From: Xylanibacter caecicola
Lineage (GTDB): Bacteria; Bacteroidota; Bacteroidia; Bacteroidales; Bacteroidaceae
Direction: 5' to 3'
DNA: 64,000 bases
Assembly: GCF_013166515.1 (NCBI RefSeq)
Contig: NZ_JABKKJ010000004.1
Span: 62,001 to 126,000, forward strand
Under the pieces are notes generated by a model, which saw nothing but the letters and a program-made list of their open reading frames with translations, did not search any database and had not been told where the DNA came from. Position numbers and translations under genes: made by a program. Below are positions 1 to 8,995 of this stretch, piece by piece (position 1 is the first letter of the stretch; each line of letters begins with the position of its first letter).

Positions 1-1682
1 CTTAAAAAGTCCTGAGGATTTATGCGGCTCATAAGATTTGCCGAGATCCAGTTGTTTGATTGTGCCAGTCCCCATTTTAAGCTTACCATTTCTCCATAGT
101 GAGATCTGCTGCCGTTTCTTGGTGTCCAGTTTCCATATGTTGTCTGTACGTTGAGAACCCGGTCGCATGGCGACATGCCGTTTTCAAGTGAAAGGGCATA
201 AAGGAACGGTTTTGTCGTTGAACCGACCTGGCGCCTTCCGGACGTTGCCATGTCGTATTTGAAATGGTTGAAGTTGATACCGCCAACGTATGCCTTTACT
301 GCTCCTGTCTTGGCATCCATACTTACAAATCCGGAACGTAAGAAAGACTTTACATATCTAATAGAGTCGAGTGGTGACATTGTGGTATCAATGTCACCGT
401 TGTATGTAAATACCGTCATCTCGGTCTTTTTCCTGAATGCCTCGTTTATTTCTTCTTCCGAAGCACCATTTTCTTTCATCACCCTGTAGCGTTCGCTTTG
501 TCTTATGGCGCGTGTCATGATAGACTTTACTTCCGAAGGTTTAAGCGCTGTGGTAAAAGGAGCATTGGCTTTCTTGCGGTTCTCTTTTGAGAACTCCGGT
601 TGAAGATATCGTCCGACATGGCGCAACATTGCATCTTCCGCATACTTTTGCATGCGTGTGTCTATTGTTGTAAAGATTTTCAGGCCGTCGGTATATACAT
701 TATAAGTATCGCCGTTCTTTTTGAAGTTTTTGTTACACCATCCATATAACGGATCTGTTTCCCATGCCAAAGAGTCTATTGAATATTGAACTTTGTTCCA
801 TGAAGGATAGTTGTTCTTGTCCGGTCTCTTTGCCATCATGTACTGACGCAAGAATTCACGGAAGTAAGTCGCTGTACCGTCTTTGTGGTCTGGACGGTGA
901 AAGTCCAGTTTCAAGTCACTGTTACATGCACTTTCATATTCGTTTTCGGACAGATATCCGGCTTTAAGCATTTGTCCCAATACCACATTTCTTCTTTCTT
1001 TGCATCTGTCCGGATAACGTACCGGATTGAAAAATGACGGGTTCTTACACAATCCGATAAGCATCGCAGCCTCTGACACGGAAAGTTCTTTGGGATCTTT
1101 GTTGAAATATACATTGGACGCAGTCTTGATTCCTACGGCGTTGTGAAGAAAGTCGAAATAGTTGAGATACATTGTAATTATCTCGGACTTTGTATAATAC
1201 CGCTCAAGTTTTACTGCAATGCACCATTCAATAGGCTTTTGCAGAAGACGCTCTATAGTACTGTTGGCTGTGTTTGAATATAACTGCTTTGCCAATTGCT
1301 GGGTGATAGTCGAACCGCCACCGGCACTTTCTTGTCCCAGCAGTCCTCTTTTGACAACAGCTCGTCCAAGTGCAATGAAATCAATGCCTGAATGGTCGTA
1401 AAAACGTTCATCTTCTGTTGCAATCAGAGCATTGACAATGTTAGGAGACAGGTTGTCGTAATTGATGTGAACCCTGTTCTCACGGTTTATATTATATGTA
1501 CCTATTATTTTTCCATCAGCGGAATATATCTGCGAAGCGTATCTGCTGATAGGGTTTTGCAGGTCTTCTATATCCGGCATATAACCAATCCAACCGTTCC
1601 ATATGGCAACGAACGCAATTGCAGAAAAAAGGATACCGGTACATAGAATGCCCCAAAGAAAGCGTATGAATATTTTTCTCAT
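1..1682 (-). CDS. Penicillin-binding protein 1A, bifunctional transglycosylase/transpeptidase (partial, C-terminus beyond window)
   Basis: This is a class A peptidoglycan synthase that polymerises glycan strands and cross-links stem peptides at the inner membrane. About 560 residues are present and the frame runs off the left edge. A short basic N-terminus is followed by one membrane anchor (about residues 5-27). The GT51 transglycosylase domain shows EDERFYDHSGID at 90-101, with the catalytic Glu, and GGSTITQQLAK near 122-132. The transpeptidase domain begins to show the S-T-T-K active-site motif with Ser488, and the later SxN and KTG boxes lie outside the window. The start is the ATG complementary to 1680-1682. 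A TATTTTTG -7-like box lies upstream on the minus strand at 1711-1718. The gene is divergent from pyrB. Confidence 0.93.
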   Translation of the reverse strand, partial: MRKIFIRFLWGILCTGILFSAIAFVAIWNGWIGYMPDIEDLQNPISRYASQIYSADGKIIGTYNINRENRVHINYDNLSPNIVNALIATEDERFYDHSGIDFIALGRAVVKRGLLGQESAGGGSTITQQLAKQLYSNTANSTIERLLQKPIEWCIAVKLERYYTKSEIITMYLNYFDFLHNAVGIKTASNVYFNKDPKELSVSEAAMLIGLCKNPSFFNPVRYPDRCKERRNVVLGQMLKAGYLSENEYESACNSDLKLDFHRPDHKDGTATYFREFLRQYMMAKRPDKNNYPSWNKVQYSIDSLAWETDPLYGWCNKNFKKNGDTYNVYTDGLKIFTTIDTRMQKYAEDAMLRHVGRYLQPEFSKENRKKANAPFTTALKPSEVKSIMTRAIRQSERYRVMKENGASEEEINEAFRKKTEMTVFTYNGDIDTTMSPLDSIRYVKSFLRSGFVSMDAKTGAVKAYVGGINFNHFKYDMATSGRRQVGSTTKPFLYALSLENGMSPCDRVLNVQTTYGNWTPRNGSRSHYGEMVSLKWGLAQSNNWISANLMSRINPQDFL

Positions 1683-1804
1683 TTACTTTTGTTATAAAAT
1701 GAACTGAATGCAAAAATACAATATTTCTCTGAAAAGGATGTAATAAATTAAAAATTATGTGTAACTTAGCAACCAAAATAGAATTTCCCTAATTTTCACA
1801 AGCA

Positions 1805-2752
1805 ATGGATAAACAAAATTTTGTAACGATTGCAGGTCTTTCAAAGGAAAAAATCAATTATTTAATAGAGATGGCTCAGGAGTTCGAGAAGTATCCTAAC
1901 CGTGATATTCTTAATGGAAAGATTGTGGCAACACTATTTTTTGAACCTTCTACCAGAACCAGACTCAGTTTTGAAACAGCCGCAAACAGGCTCGGTGCGC
2001 GTGTGATAGGATTTACAGACGCCAAGGTTACAAGTGCAACAAAAGGAGAAACACTGAAGGATACCATACTTATGGTGTCAAACTATGCTGACGTTATAGT
2101 AATGCGCCACCATATAGAGGGAGCCGCACAATATGCGTCTGAAGTCGCTCCGGTGCCAATCATCAATGCCGGTGACGGTGCCCATCAGCATCCTTCTCAA
2201 TGTCTGTTGGACCTGTATTCCATATATAAAACACAGGGAACTCTTGAAAATCTCAATATATATCTTGTCGGTGACTTGAAATACGGTCGTACGGTGCATT
2301 CGCTTATAATGGCAATGCGTCATTTTAATCCGACGTTCCATTTTGTTGCTCCGACAGAACTTGCCATGCCTGATGAGTATAAAATGTATTGCGAGGAGCA
2401 CGGGATAAAGTATGTTGAACATACGGATTTCAATGAAGATGTTATTTCTGATGCCGATATCCTTTATATGACGCGTGTACAGAAAGAGCGTTTCTCAGAC
2501 TTGATGGAATACGAACGTGTAAAGAATGTATATATTCTTAAGGCAAGTATGCTGGGCAAGGCGCGTAAAAACATGAAAATTCTTCATCCGCTTCCGCGTG
2601 TCAATGAGATTGCATACGATGTTGATTCTGATCCTCACGCTTATTATATACAGCAGGCTCGCAACGGACTTTATGCACGCGAAGCCATAATATGCGATGT
2701 GCTTGGTATCACGATTGATGATGTCAGGAAAGATAAGACGATTATTAAGTAA
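1805..2752 (+). CDS. pyrB: Aspartate carbamoyltransferase, catalytic subunit
   Basis: The enzyme joins carbamoyl phosphate and aspartate to give N-carbamoylaspartate, the committed step of pyrimidine synthesis. At 315 residues it is the normal length for the catalytic chain. The carbamoyl-phosphate loop [13 protein letters not shown] lies near residues 49-61, the [10 protein letters not shown] segment is near 135, and HPLPRVNEI, which closes the active site, is near 267. It sits 33 bp before pyrI, the regulatory chain, so the product is expected to be the allosteric PyrB6-PyrI6 holoenzyme. The two genes are probably co-transcribed. Confidence 0.97.
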   Translation: MDKQNFVTIAGLSKEKINYLIEMAQEFEKYPNRDILNGKIVATLFFEPSTRTRLSFETAANRLGARVIGFTDAKVTSATKGETLKDTILMVSNYADVIVMRHHIEGAAQYASEVAPVPIINAGDGAHQHPSQCLLDLYSIYKTQGTLENLNIYLVGDLKYGRTVHSLIMAMRHFNPTFHFVAPTELAMPDEYKMYCEEHGIKYVEHTDFNEDVISDADILYMTRVQKERFSDLMEYERVKNVYILKASMLGKARKNMKILHPLPRVNEIAYDVDSDPHAYYIQQARNGLYAREAIICDVLGITIDDVRKDKTIIK

Positions 2753-2785
2753 TGATAACCTGTTTTGATAATTAATAAATAAGGT

Positions 2786-3241
2786 ATGAACAAAAAAGAA
2801 AGACTCGTTGCCGCAATAGAAAACGGAACGGTAATAGATCATATTCCTTCGAATAAAACATATCAGGTTGCAAACTTATTGGGTTTGCAGAATCTTGACA
2901 CAATAGTAACCATTGGTTATAACTATCCGTCAAAGAAACTAAATAAGAAAGGTATAATAAAGATTGAAAACAAGTTTTTTACGGATGAGGAAATATCCCG
3001 CCTTTCTGTTGTCGCCCCTAATGTTGTCTTGAGTATCATTCGCGACTATGAGGTGATAGAGAAGAAAAGAGTGGAGACACCCGATATATTGAAGGGGCTT
3101 GTAAAGTGTAACAATCCTAAATGTATAACCAACAATGAGCCTATGCAGACGGTTTTTCATACAATAAACAAGGATAAGGGTGTTATAAGATGTCAATATT
3201 GCGACAAGGAACAGGATATCAATAAGGTAGAACTAGTCTGA
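2786..3241 (+). CDS. pyrI: Aspartate carbamoyltransferase, regulatory subunit
   Basis: This is the nucleotide-binding regulatory chain that pairs with PyrB and transmits CTP/ATP control. It has 151 residues, as usual for the family. The N-terminal allosteric domain begins with the typical [19 protein letters not shown] segment. The C-terminal zinc domain carries four cysteines in two pairs, CNNPKC near 109-114 and CQYC near 137-140, which hold the zinc that contacts the catalytic chain. It lies directly downstream of pyrB on the same strand. Nothing looks truncated or altered. Confidence 0.97.
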   Translation: MNKKERLVAAIENGTVIDHIPSNKTYQVANLLGLQNLDTIVTIGYNYPSKKLNKKGIIKIENKFFTDEEISRLSVVAPNVVLSIIRDYEVIEKKRVETPDILKGLVKCNNPKCITNNEPMQTVFHTINKDKGVIRCQYCDKEQDINKVELV

Positions 3242-3258
3242 CATAATTTGTAAAATGC

Positions 3259-3289
3259 TTGTATACATAGCATTTTATAACTACTTTTG
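3259..3289 (+). promoter_or_regulatory. Bacteroidota-type promoter upstream of glyA
   Basis: TTG at 3259-3261 is followed by exactly 20 bases and then TACTTTTG at 3282-3289. This fits the TTG-N19-21-TAnnTTTG pattern of the main sigma factor in Bacteroidota. The glyA start codon follows 51 bases downstream. It suggests glyA is transcribed independently of pyrBI. Confidence 0.7.
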
Positions 3290-3340
3290 CATAAGTTTTT
3301 AAGATATAAAGATTTACAAATCCTATAACTAATTAATGAG

Positions 3341-4621
3341 ATGAAAAGAGATCAGGAGATTTTTGACCTAATCGAGAAAGAACATCAGCGCCAACTTAAG
3401 GGCATAGAACTGATTGCTTCAGAGAACTTTGTAAGTGATGATGTGATGAAAGCCATGGGTTCATGTCTTACAAACAAGTATGCTGAAGGCTATCCGGGCA
3501 AACGGTATTATGGCGGTTGTGAAGTTGTTGACGAAGTGGAGACACTTGCCATAGAGCGTGTAAAGAAGCTTTTTGGTGCAGAGTTCGCAAATGTACAGCC
3601 TCATTCCGGAGCACAGGCCAATGCTGCGGTATTGCTTGCGGTGCTTAAGCCTGGCGATACTTTCATGGGACTTAATCTTGCTCATGGCGGGCATTTGTCT
3701 CATGGCTCTGCTGTAAATACAAGTGGCATTCTTTATAAAGCCGTAGGATATGACTTGAATAAAGAGACAGGACGTGTGGACTATGACCAGATGGAACGTC
3801 TTGCTGTAGAACACAAACCCAAGCTTATAATAGGAGGAGGATCTGCATACAGCCGTGAGTGGGATTACAAACGAATGAGAGAGATTGCCGATAAGGTCGG
3901 TGCATTGCTTATGATTGATATGGCACATCCAGCCGGACTTATTGCAGCCGGACTTTTGGACAATCCTGTAAAATATGCTCATATCGTTACATCTACAACA
4001 CATAAGACGTTGCGCGGACCGCGTGGAGGTATAATTCTCATAGGTAAGGATTTTGAAAATCCATGGGGACTTAAAACACCGAAGGGCGAGATAAAGATGA
4101 TGAGCCAGTTACTTAACAGCGCAGTGTTCCCCGGTACTCAGGGCGGACCCTTGGAGCATGTTATCGCTGCGAAAGCCGTTGCATTTGCAGAGGCATTGCA
4201 ACCGGAGTTCAAAGAATGGGCAATGCAGGTTAAGAAAAACGCTGCGGTTCTGGCAGAGGAGCTTGTAAAACGTGGATTTACTATTGTAAGTGGTGGCACG
4301 GACAATCACTCTATGTTGGTAGACTTGCGTTCAAAATATCCGGACCTGACCGGAAAGGTTGCCGAGAAAGCTCTTGTTGCTGCAGATATTACAGTAAACA
4401 AGAACATGGTTCCGTTTGATACACGTAGCGCATTCCAGACATCGGGTATCCGTCTTGGCACTCCTGCGATAACGACACGTGGTGCAAAAGAGGACTTGAT
4501 GCGCACTATAGCAGAGCTTATAGAAGAGGTTCTGAACAATCCTGAAAACGAACAGGTTATAGCTGATGTTCGCTCAAGAGTGAATGAAATAATGAAAGAA
4601 TATCCGATTTTCGCTTATTAA
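3341..4621 (+). CDS. glyA: Serine hydroxymethyltransferase
   Basis: This PLP enzyme interconverts serine and glycine while loading one-carbon units onto tetrahydrofolate. The 426 residues are the full bacterial length. Recognisable blocks include [10 protein letters not shown] near 27, [15 protein letters not shown] near 48, the HLSHGSAVN segment near 118, and the PLP-lysine motif [12 protein letters not shown] near 218-230. The C-terminal [15 protein letters not shown] block is complete. It has its own predicted promoter at 3259-3289 and a strong stem-loop terminator after the stop, so it looks like a single-gene transcript. Confidence 0.97.
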   Translation: MKRDQEIFDLIEKEHQRQLKGIELIASENFVSDDVMKAMGSCLTNKYAEGYPGKRYYGGCEVVDEVETLAIERVKKLFGAEFANVQPHSGAQANAAVLLAVLKPGDTFMGLNLAHGGHLSHGSAVNTSGILYKAVGYDLNKETGRVDYDQMERLAVEHKPKLIIGGGSAYSREWDYKRMREIADKVGALLMIDMAHPAGLIAAGLLDNPVKYAHIVTSTTHKTLRGPRGGIILIGKDFENPWGLKTPKGEIKMMSQLLNSAVFPGTQGGPLEHVIAAKAVAFAEALQPEFKEWAMQVKKNAAVLAEELVKRGFTIVSGGTDNHSMLVDLRSKYPDLTGKVAEKALVAADITVNKNMVPFDTRSAFQTSGIRLGTPAITTRGAKEDLMRTIAELIEEVLNNPENEQVIADVRSRVNEIMKEYPIFAY

Positions 4622-4652
4622 AAGAAGGTTAGTGATTATTTATTAAAGGTAA

Positions 4653-4712
4653 GCCCGATATGGATTTTTGTCTTAAAGGTTTGGAGACAGCTTTTCATAT
4701 CGGGCATTTTTT
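4653..4712 (+). terminator. Stem-loop terminator after glyA
   Basis: The ten-base arms gcccgatatg (4653-4662) and catatcgggc (4696-4705) pair perfectly and are followed by a T-rich run. The position, about 30 bases after the glyA stop, fits an intrinsic terminator. The remaining bases up to the amylase start at 4922 are AT-rich and hold a TATATTTG -7-like box at 4843-4850, but I see no convincing -33 element and no gene. Confidence 0.75.
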
Positions 4713-4921
4713 ATTTTTATTGTTACGTTAACTGATATTGCAGTTTCTGAAAAAACGAGGTTGAAACGTTTTTTCTTATGAAAATAATCTAAGAGATAAT
4801 ATATATTATCTTTTTTTACGACAATCTTAATTCTCCCTATTATATATTTGTTGCAAGGGAATGATGTCTTTTTAGTTTGCATTCCTTTATCAGGTTTTAT
4901 TAATGTATAAAAATAAAAGGT

Positions 4922-6361
4922 ATGAAGAATGGAGTAATGATGCAGTATTTTGAATGGAATCTGCCAAATGACGGAACTTTGTGGAAAAAGATTAAGGATG
5001 ACGCGCAGCATCTGCATGACATTGGTGTAACGGCAATATGGATACCGCCTGCTTATAAAGGTTGCGGCAATGATGATGTCGGTTATGGTACCTATGACTT
5101 ATATGACTTGGGCGAATTTGATCAGAAAGGAACAGTACGTACAAAGTATGGCACCAAACAGGAACTGAAAGAGATGATAGATGCACTTCATGCCTGTGAT
5201 ATTTCGGTGTATATGGATACTGTCCTTAATCATAAGGCAGGAGCCGACCATTTGGAAACCTGCATGGCACGACTTGTGGACCCTGATAACCGTGACGAAC
5301 CTATTTGCGAGCCTTATGAGATAGAGTGTTGGACCGGATTTGATTTTCCCGGGCGTGGGAATACGTATTCTGATTTTAAATGGCATTGGTATCATTTTTC
5401 CGGAACTGACTACAATGAGCGCGATAAGAAAACAGGAATATATCAGATTGTGAGTGAAGGCAAAGCATGGAGCATGGGAGTTGATAATGAGAATGGAAAC
5501 TATGATTATCTTATGTTCTCCGATATAGATCTCAATCATCCGGATGTCATAGCCGAATTGAAACACTGGGGTAGATGGGTTGCAGAAGAAATGGACATTG
5601 ACGGTATGCGTCTTGATGCCGTAAAACACATGAATGATGAATTCATTAAAGACTTTCTTGCTGATTTGCGTGCAGCCAGAGGTGACGATTTTTATGCAGT
5701 AGGAGAGTATTGGGTTGATGATATAGAAACGTTAGAGAGCTATTTGGCTAATGTAGGATATGCAACAGATCTTTTTGATGTATGTCTTCATTATAATTTA
5801 AGTTGTGCATCAAAGGAAGGCGGTGATTATGACTTACGTAAACTCCTTGATGGAACGCTTGTTTTACGTCATCCCGAACTGGCGGTAACGTTTGTTGATA
5901 ATCACGACTCACAGGCAGGAAGTTCTCTTGAGTCTCAGGTTGAAGATTGGTTCAAACCATCGGCTTATGCCTTGATACTATTGATGGAAAAAGGATATCC
6001 GTGCCTGTTTTACGGTGATTATTATGAAACGTCCGGCAATGCTTCTCCCCATCGTGATATTATAGATATATTGCTCGATGTGAGAAAAAAGTGCGCCTAT
6101 GGTGAGCAGACCGATTATTTCGATCATCCTTGTACCGTCGGCTTCACTCGTCATGGTGTCGAGAAAATGCCTGGGTCGGGGCTTGCATTGCTTATATCCA
6201 ATGGTGACGAAGGAGAAAAACTGATGAATGTTGGTGTCGGGCACGCCGGTGAGATATGGCATGATGTCACCGGCAATCGCCCAGAGGAGGTCACTATTGA
6301 TAATGACGGCAATGGGTTTTTCTTTGTATCAGGCGGCAAGATGGCAGTATGGACTCCTTGA
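4922..6361 (+). CDS. Cytoplasmic alpha-amylase, GH13
   Basis: The protein is predicted to hydrolyse alpha-1,4-glucan inside the cell, because it has no signal peptide. It has 479 residues and the opening NGVMMQYFEWNLPNDGTLW resembles liquefying amylases of the GH13_5 type and E. coli AmyA. The conserved GH13 regions are all present: DTVLNHK near 99-105, GMRLDAVKH with nucleophile Asp232, VGEYW with acid/base Glu262, and FVDNHDS with Asp329. Intracellular glycogen or imported maltodextrin is the likely substrate, which is inference. No other glycogen gene is nearby. It is followed by a strong hairpin shared with the convergent tatC. Confidence 0.93.
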   Translation: MKNGVMMQYFEWNLPNDGTLWKKIKDDAQHLHDIGVTAIWIPPAYKGCGNDDVGYGTYDLYDLGEFDQKGTVRTKYGTKQELKEMIDALHACDISVYMDTVLNHKAGADHLETCMARLVDPDNRDEPICEPYEIECWTGFDFPGRGNTYSDFKWHWYHFSGTDYNERDKKTGIYQIVSEGKAWSMGVDNENGNYDYLMFSDIDLNHPDVIAELKHWGRWVAEEMDIDGMRLDAVKHMNDEFIKDFLADLRAARGDDFYAVGEYWVDDIETLESYLANVGYATDLFDVCLHYNLSCASKEGGDYDLRKLLDGTLVLRHPELAVTFVDNHDSQAGSSLESQVEDWFKPSAYALILLMEKGYPCLFYGDYYETSGNASPHRDIIDILLDVRKKCAYGEQTDYFDHPCTVGFTRHGVEKMPGSGLALLISNGDEGEKLMNVGVGHAGEIWHDVTGNRPEEVTIDNDGNGFFFVSGGKMAVWTP

Positions 6362-6390
6362 TATATACGGAATGTTTCCGGTGATATTGA

Positions 6391-6430
6391 AAATCCAAAT
6401 CAAAGTGCAAAACTTTGATTTGGATTTTTT
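6391..6430. terminator. Bidirectional terminator between amylase and tatC
   Basis: Sixteen-base arms at 6391-6406 and 6412-6427 pair perfectly around a five-base loop. The right arm runs into a T-tract on the plus strand, and the left arm starts with A residues that become U on the minus strand. The hairpin sits between two convergent genes and can serve both. Confidence 0.8.
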
Positions 6431-6439
6431 CACGTTATA

Positions 6440-7192
6440 TTACCGTATTACCCATATACTTACTTCGTAGAGCATGTACATCGGTATCGTTACGAGTACA
6501 AGTGTCATGATGTCTGGCGGAGTAATGACCGCTGCCACTACCATTATCAGCATGAAGGCGTGTTTGCGATAGTGTGACAGCATGTCGCCGGTGACAACTC
6601 CCATTTTTCCCAACGTCAAGGCGATGACCGGCATCTGGAACACAATTCCCATGAGCAGCGTCAGCGTGGTGAACGTAGACACATAGCTGTCGAGCGTTAT
6701 AGTGCTGCGTACCTGCTCCGCCACGCTATATGTTCCAAGGAAGCGGAATGACACGGGAAACAACACGTAGTAGCTCATCAGTACACCGAGCAGGAACAGC
6801 ACGTATATTACGGTTGCTGCTTGTACGGAATACCTGCGTTCGTTGTCGTGGAGCGCCGGAGAGACGAACCGTAGTAGTTCATATAGTATGTACGGCGAGG
6901 CAGCGAGCAGTCCGAGATATACGGCTGTGGTGATGTGTGTCATGAACTGGCTTGAAAGTTCGGTGGCTATCAGTTCCACGTGATATTCCGTGAACCGGAA
7001 ATCGTTGAAGCCTATGGCATGTGCAAGACTTTCAATACAGCGGTAGGTTACGAAATCATATTTTCCCGGAGCAAGTAGCAACTGCCATGTGATGTCTTTG
7101 AAACAGAACACCACAATGGCAACGCCCCCTGCTACGGAGATAATGCGGAATAGCATTCGGCGGAGCACTTCCAGATGCCCGCCGAATGTCAT
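6440..7192 (-). CDS. tatC: Twin-arginine translocase subunit TatC
   Basis: TatC is the inner-membrane receptor that recognises RR signal peptides and, with TatA, moves folded proteins out of the cytoplasm. From the ATG at 7192 it has 250 residues. The frame is open 34 codons further upstream, but that extension lies wholly inside tatA and is very basic. MTFGGHLEVLRR matches the usual TatC N-terminus, so 7192 is preferred. Six hydrophobic segments are visible. The family motif FVSPALHDNERR and the late ITPPDI turn are present. Only 7 bp separate it from tatA. It is the last gene of the tightly spaced CXXX-peptide string, suggesting a shared transcript and a dedicated export role. Confidence 0.95.
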   Translation of the reverse strand: MTFGGHLEVLRRMLFRIISVAGGVAIVVFCFKDITWQLLLAPGKYDFVTYRCIESLAHAIGFNDFRFTEYHVELIATELSSQFMTHITTAVYLGLLAASPYILYELLRFVSPALHDNERRYSVQAATVIYVLFLLGVLMSYYVLFPVSFRFLGTYSVAEQVRSTITLDSYVSTFTTLTLLMGIVFQMPVIALTLGKMGVVTGDMLSHYRKHAFMLIMVVAAVITPPDIMTLVLVTIPMYMLYEVSIWVIR

Positions 7193-7199
7193 CAGTTCC

Positions 7200-7460
7200 T
7201 CACTGTTCCGCTCTTTCTTCCGTATGTCCTTTTTCCGCCTTTTCTTCATCTGGTTCCGTGTTCTCGTCTCCTTCGTTTTTCTCTTCGGGAGCACATTCCT
7301 CGTTCATTCCTTTCTTGAATTCCTTCACTCCCTGTCCCAATCCTCTCATCATTTCGGGCAGTTTCTTTCCTCCGAAGAGCAAGAGAGCCATGCCGCCGAT
7401 GAGCAGAAGCTCGGTCGTACCTATAAACAAGGGCAGTATTGTCAATACGTTCATCATCAT
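7200..7460 (-). CDS. tatA: Twin-arginine translocase subunit TatA
   Basis: TatA oligomerises to form the Tat passage through the inner membrane. The 86-residue protein starts with a membrane helix (about residues 8-28), then the FGGKKLPEMMRGLG hinge and amphipathic helix that define the family, and ends in a highly charged acidic tail. No tatB is seen, as is common for minimal TatAC systems. It begins 6 bp after the small CXXX-system gene and ends 7 bp before tatC. Two further Met codons follow the first one, so the exact start may shift by one or two residues. Confidence 0.94.
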   Translation of the reverse strand: MMMNVLTILPLFIGTTELLLIGGMALLLFGGKKLPEMMRGLGQGVKEFKKGMNEECAPEEKNEGDENTEPDEEKAEKGHTEERAEQ

Positions 7461-7466
7461 CTTCTG

Positions 7467-7742
7467 TCATTCATTTGTCACCAAATATATCTCACAAGTA
7501 TCGAAGTTTATCTCCCAGTTGCCGCCTTCTTCGCTTTCCCAACGATACTTTTCCGCCATACGGTCCCACCAGTTCTGAAACCTTGTGCCTGTCTCGCCCA
7601 TGTCCTTCACCAACTTTTCGTACAGCTCCACATTGTCTGCCGTCACAATCTTCGCCAGCTCGTTCAGACCGTTGCGACGTTCGAACAACTGCTGTATCTC
7701 GTTTTTTTCCTCTATAGTCACCTGACCTGTTATTCTTTTCAT
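7467..7742 (-). CDS. CXXX repeat peptide modification system protein (small)
   Basis: This 91-residue soluble protein has no signal peptide and no membrane segment. Its start MKRITGQVTIEEKNEI, a central LFERRNGLNELAKI helix and the NWWDRMAEKYRW block match my memory of the small protein family that accompanies CXXX-repeat peptides and their radical SAM maturase. Its biochemical job is not known to me. Leader recognition or delivery of the precursor to the maturase is possible but is inference. It contains one cysteine. It lies 14 bp after a precursor gene and 6 bp before tatA, linking the peptide genes to the Tat genes. Confidence 0.72.
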   Translation of the reverse strand: MKRITGQVTIEEKNEIQQLFERRNGLNELAKIVTADNVELYEKLVKDMGETGTRFQNWWDRMAEKYRWESEEGGNWEINFDTCEIYLVTNE

Positions 7743-7756
7743 GTTACTACTGTTTA

Positions 7757-8056
7757 TTATTTGTTATTTGTATTCGTCGATGTATTAATGCATGACGATT
7801 TGCAAGTATGTACACAACCACCCTTACAGGCGTGTCCGCATGGATCTTCACCACTTCCGCTTTCACACGCATTCCGGCATGTGTACGAACAATTGTATCC
7901 GCAGCAGTTCTTTGGTCCTTCTTCCTTGGTATTATTTTCAGTGAGAGTCGCTGTGCGACACCCTGCCAGTATAACGGTTCCTATTATAGGTAATACGCTT
8001 GATATGGAACGTTTGAAAAAACTTCTGCGCGAAAACTTGTCTTTTTGTTTTACCAT
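7757..8056 (-). CDS. CXXX-repeat precursor peptide with Tat lipoprotein-like leader
   Basis: This 99-residue precursor starts with a twin-arginine motif, FSRRSFFKR at residues 8-16, then a hydrophobic stretch ending in ILAGC with Cys33, a good lipobox. The core has ten cysteines: a CC pair at 51-52, a four-residue ladder to Cys64, a gap through SGSGEDP, and a second ladder from Cys73 to Cys89. It is therefore expected to be exported by Tat and lipid-anchored. Its ATG overlaps the end of the maturase gene by 7 bp, indicating translational coupling. It is the only precursor located downstream of the maturases. Confidence 0.85.
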   Translation of the reverse strand: MVKQKDKFSRRSFFKRSISSVLPIIGTVILAGCRTATLTENNTKEEGPKNCCGYNCSYTCRNACESGSGEDPCGHACKGGCVHTCKSSCINTSTNTNNK

Positions 8057-8991
8057 TCCTCTCTATTGTCAAACGGATCGAGACAATCGTTTTCCACTAT
8101 CTCACGACCTGCCATAAACTCTCCGTGCTTCCTTATTGCGGCAAGCAGTTCGCGGCTTGCGTTGCGCTCGATGTGTGCCGTGACGCACTGTTCATGACTT
8201 GGCGTATTCACCTCAAGCGTGGTCCTGCGGTTCATCCATACGCAACGCCTGCACTGGTATGCGTCGCAGTTGCGGCACAACGGGGCGTGGCTCAGTTTGT
8301 AGAGTTGCGGATTGGCAATTGCAAGACCGTCTGCCGGACTTCCTATGTCATGCCCGACCTCACTTAAGTAGAATGCCGGACAGACATAAAACCTTCCGTC
8401 GGGTGCAAGCGTGATGTTCGTGTCGCCGGCTCCGCAGTTGTTCATCGCGTCGAGCATCATGCGGTCGGTAAGGATGTTCAGCTGCGGCGTCTTGCCGTCG
8501 GCATACAGTTCTTCCGTCTTCGTAGCCAACTTGCGGAGAGCGGCGGAATATTCAGTGAAGTCCGCTTCGGTGAATGTCTCGATGTCGGTCAGCACAATGT
8601 TCAACCTTGCCGCCTTTTCCAAAACCTCTCCTATGTCACTGATGTTGCGGCACAGTCCTTTCAGATCCGTCCTGAGCACATACGTCAGCGATGTGTCGAA
8701 AGCCGTGTCCGCTATCCGGTCGATACCGTCTATAACCACAACGTCAGCCCCGTCGCAATTGCCCGCCGGCATTATCTTCGTGTGGTCTATGGTCTCGATG
8801 AGGTCTTTGTATTCCTGCGGAATGTCATAATCGGGATAGACAAACTGAATATTAAGATTTTCCTTCATGGCGAAGAGTATACCCGACCTCAGGTCTTCGA
8901 TGTCTATAAGACGGCGCTCCGTACGCCTGTTTTCGTAGTGACAGTAAGACACACTCGTGTCGTCCAATAATATAATAAGGTATTGCAGCAT
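8050..8991 (-). CDS. CXXX repeat peptide maturase (SPASM-like, no radical SAM motif)
   Basis: The 313-residue protein is taken from the ATG at 8991, four bases after the radical SAM gene ends. The frame is open further upstream, but only inside that gene. The N-terminal half lacks the CxxxCxxC motif of radical SAM enzymes. The C-terminal part has a SPASM-like cysteine set: Cys186, Cys204, Cys239, Cys242, Cys247, Cys250 and Cys269, with the typical GRFYVCP turn. This fits the family I know as CXXX repeat peptide maturase, probably a degenerate radical SAM relative that acts as partner or peptide-binding subunit. The direct role is inferred. Confidence 0.78.
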   Translation of the reverse strand: MLQYLIILLDDTSVSYCHYENRRTERRLIDIEDLRSGILFAMKENLNIQFVYPDYDIPQEYKDLIETIDHTKIMPAGNCDGADVVVIDGIDRIADTAFDTSLTYVLRTDLKGLCRNISDIGEVLEKAARLNIVLTDIETFTEADFTEYSAALRKLATKTEELYADGKTPQLNILTDRMMLDAMNNCGAGDTNITLAPDGRFYVCPAFYLSEVGHDIGSPADGLAIANPQLYKLSHAPLCRNCDAYQCRRCVWMNRRTTLEVNTPSHEQCVTAHIERNASRELLAAIRKHGEFMAGREIVENDCLDPFDNREEW

Positions 8992-8995
8992 CGTT

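Noticed and set aside
7089..8117. Long open frame on the plus strand opposite tatC, tatA and a precursor gene
   Set aside because: It is antisense to well-supported genes and its translation is low-complexity (Ser, His, Phe-rich) with no domain.
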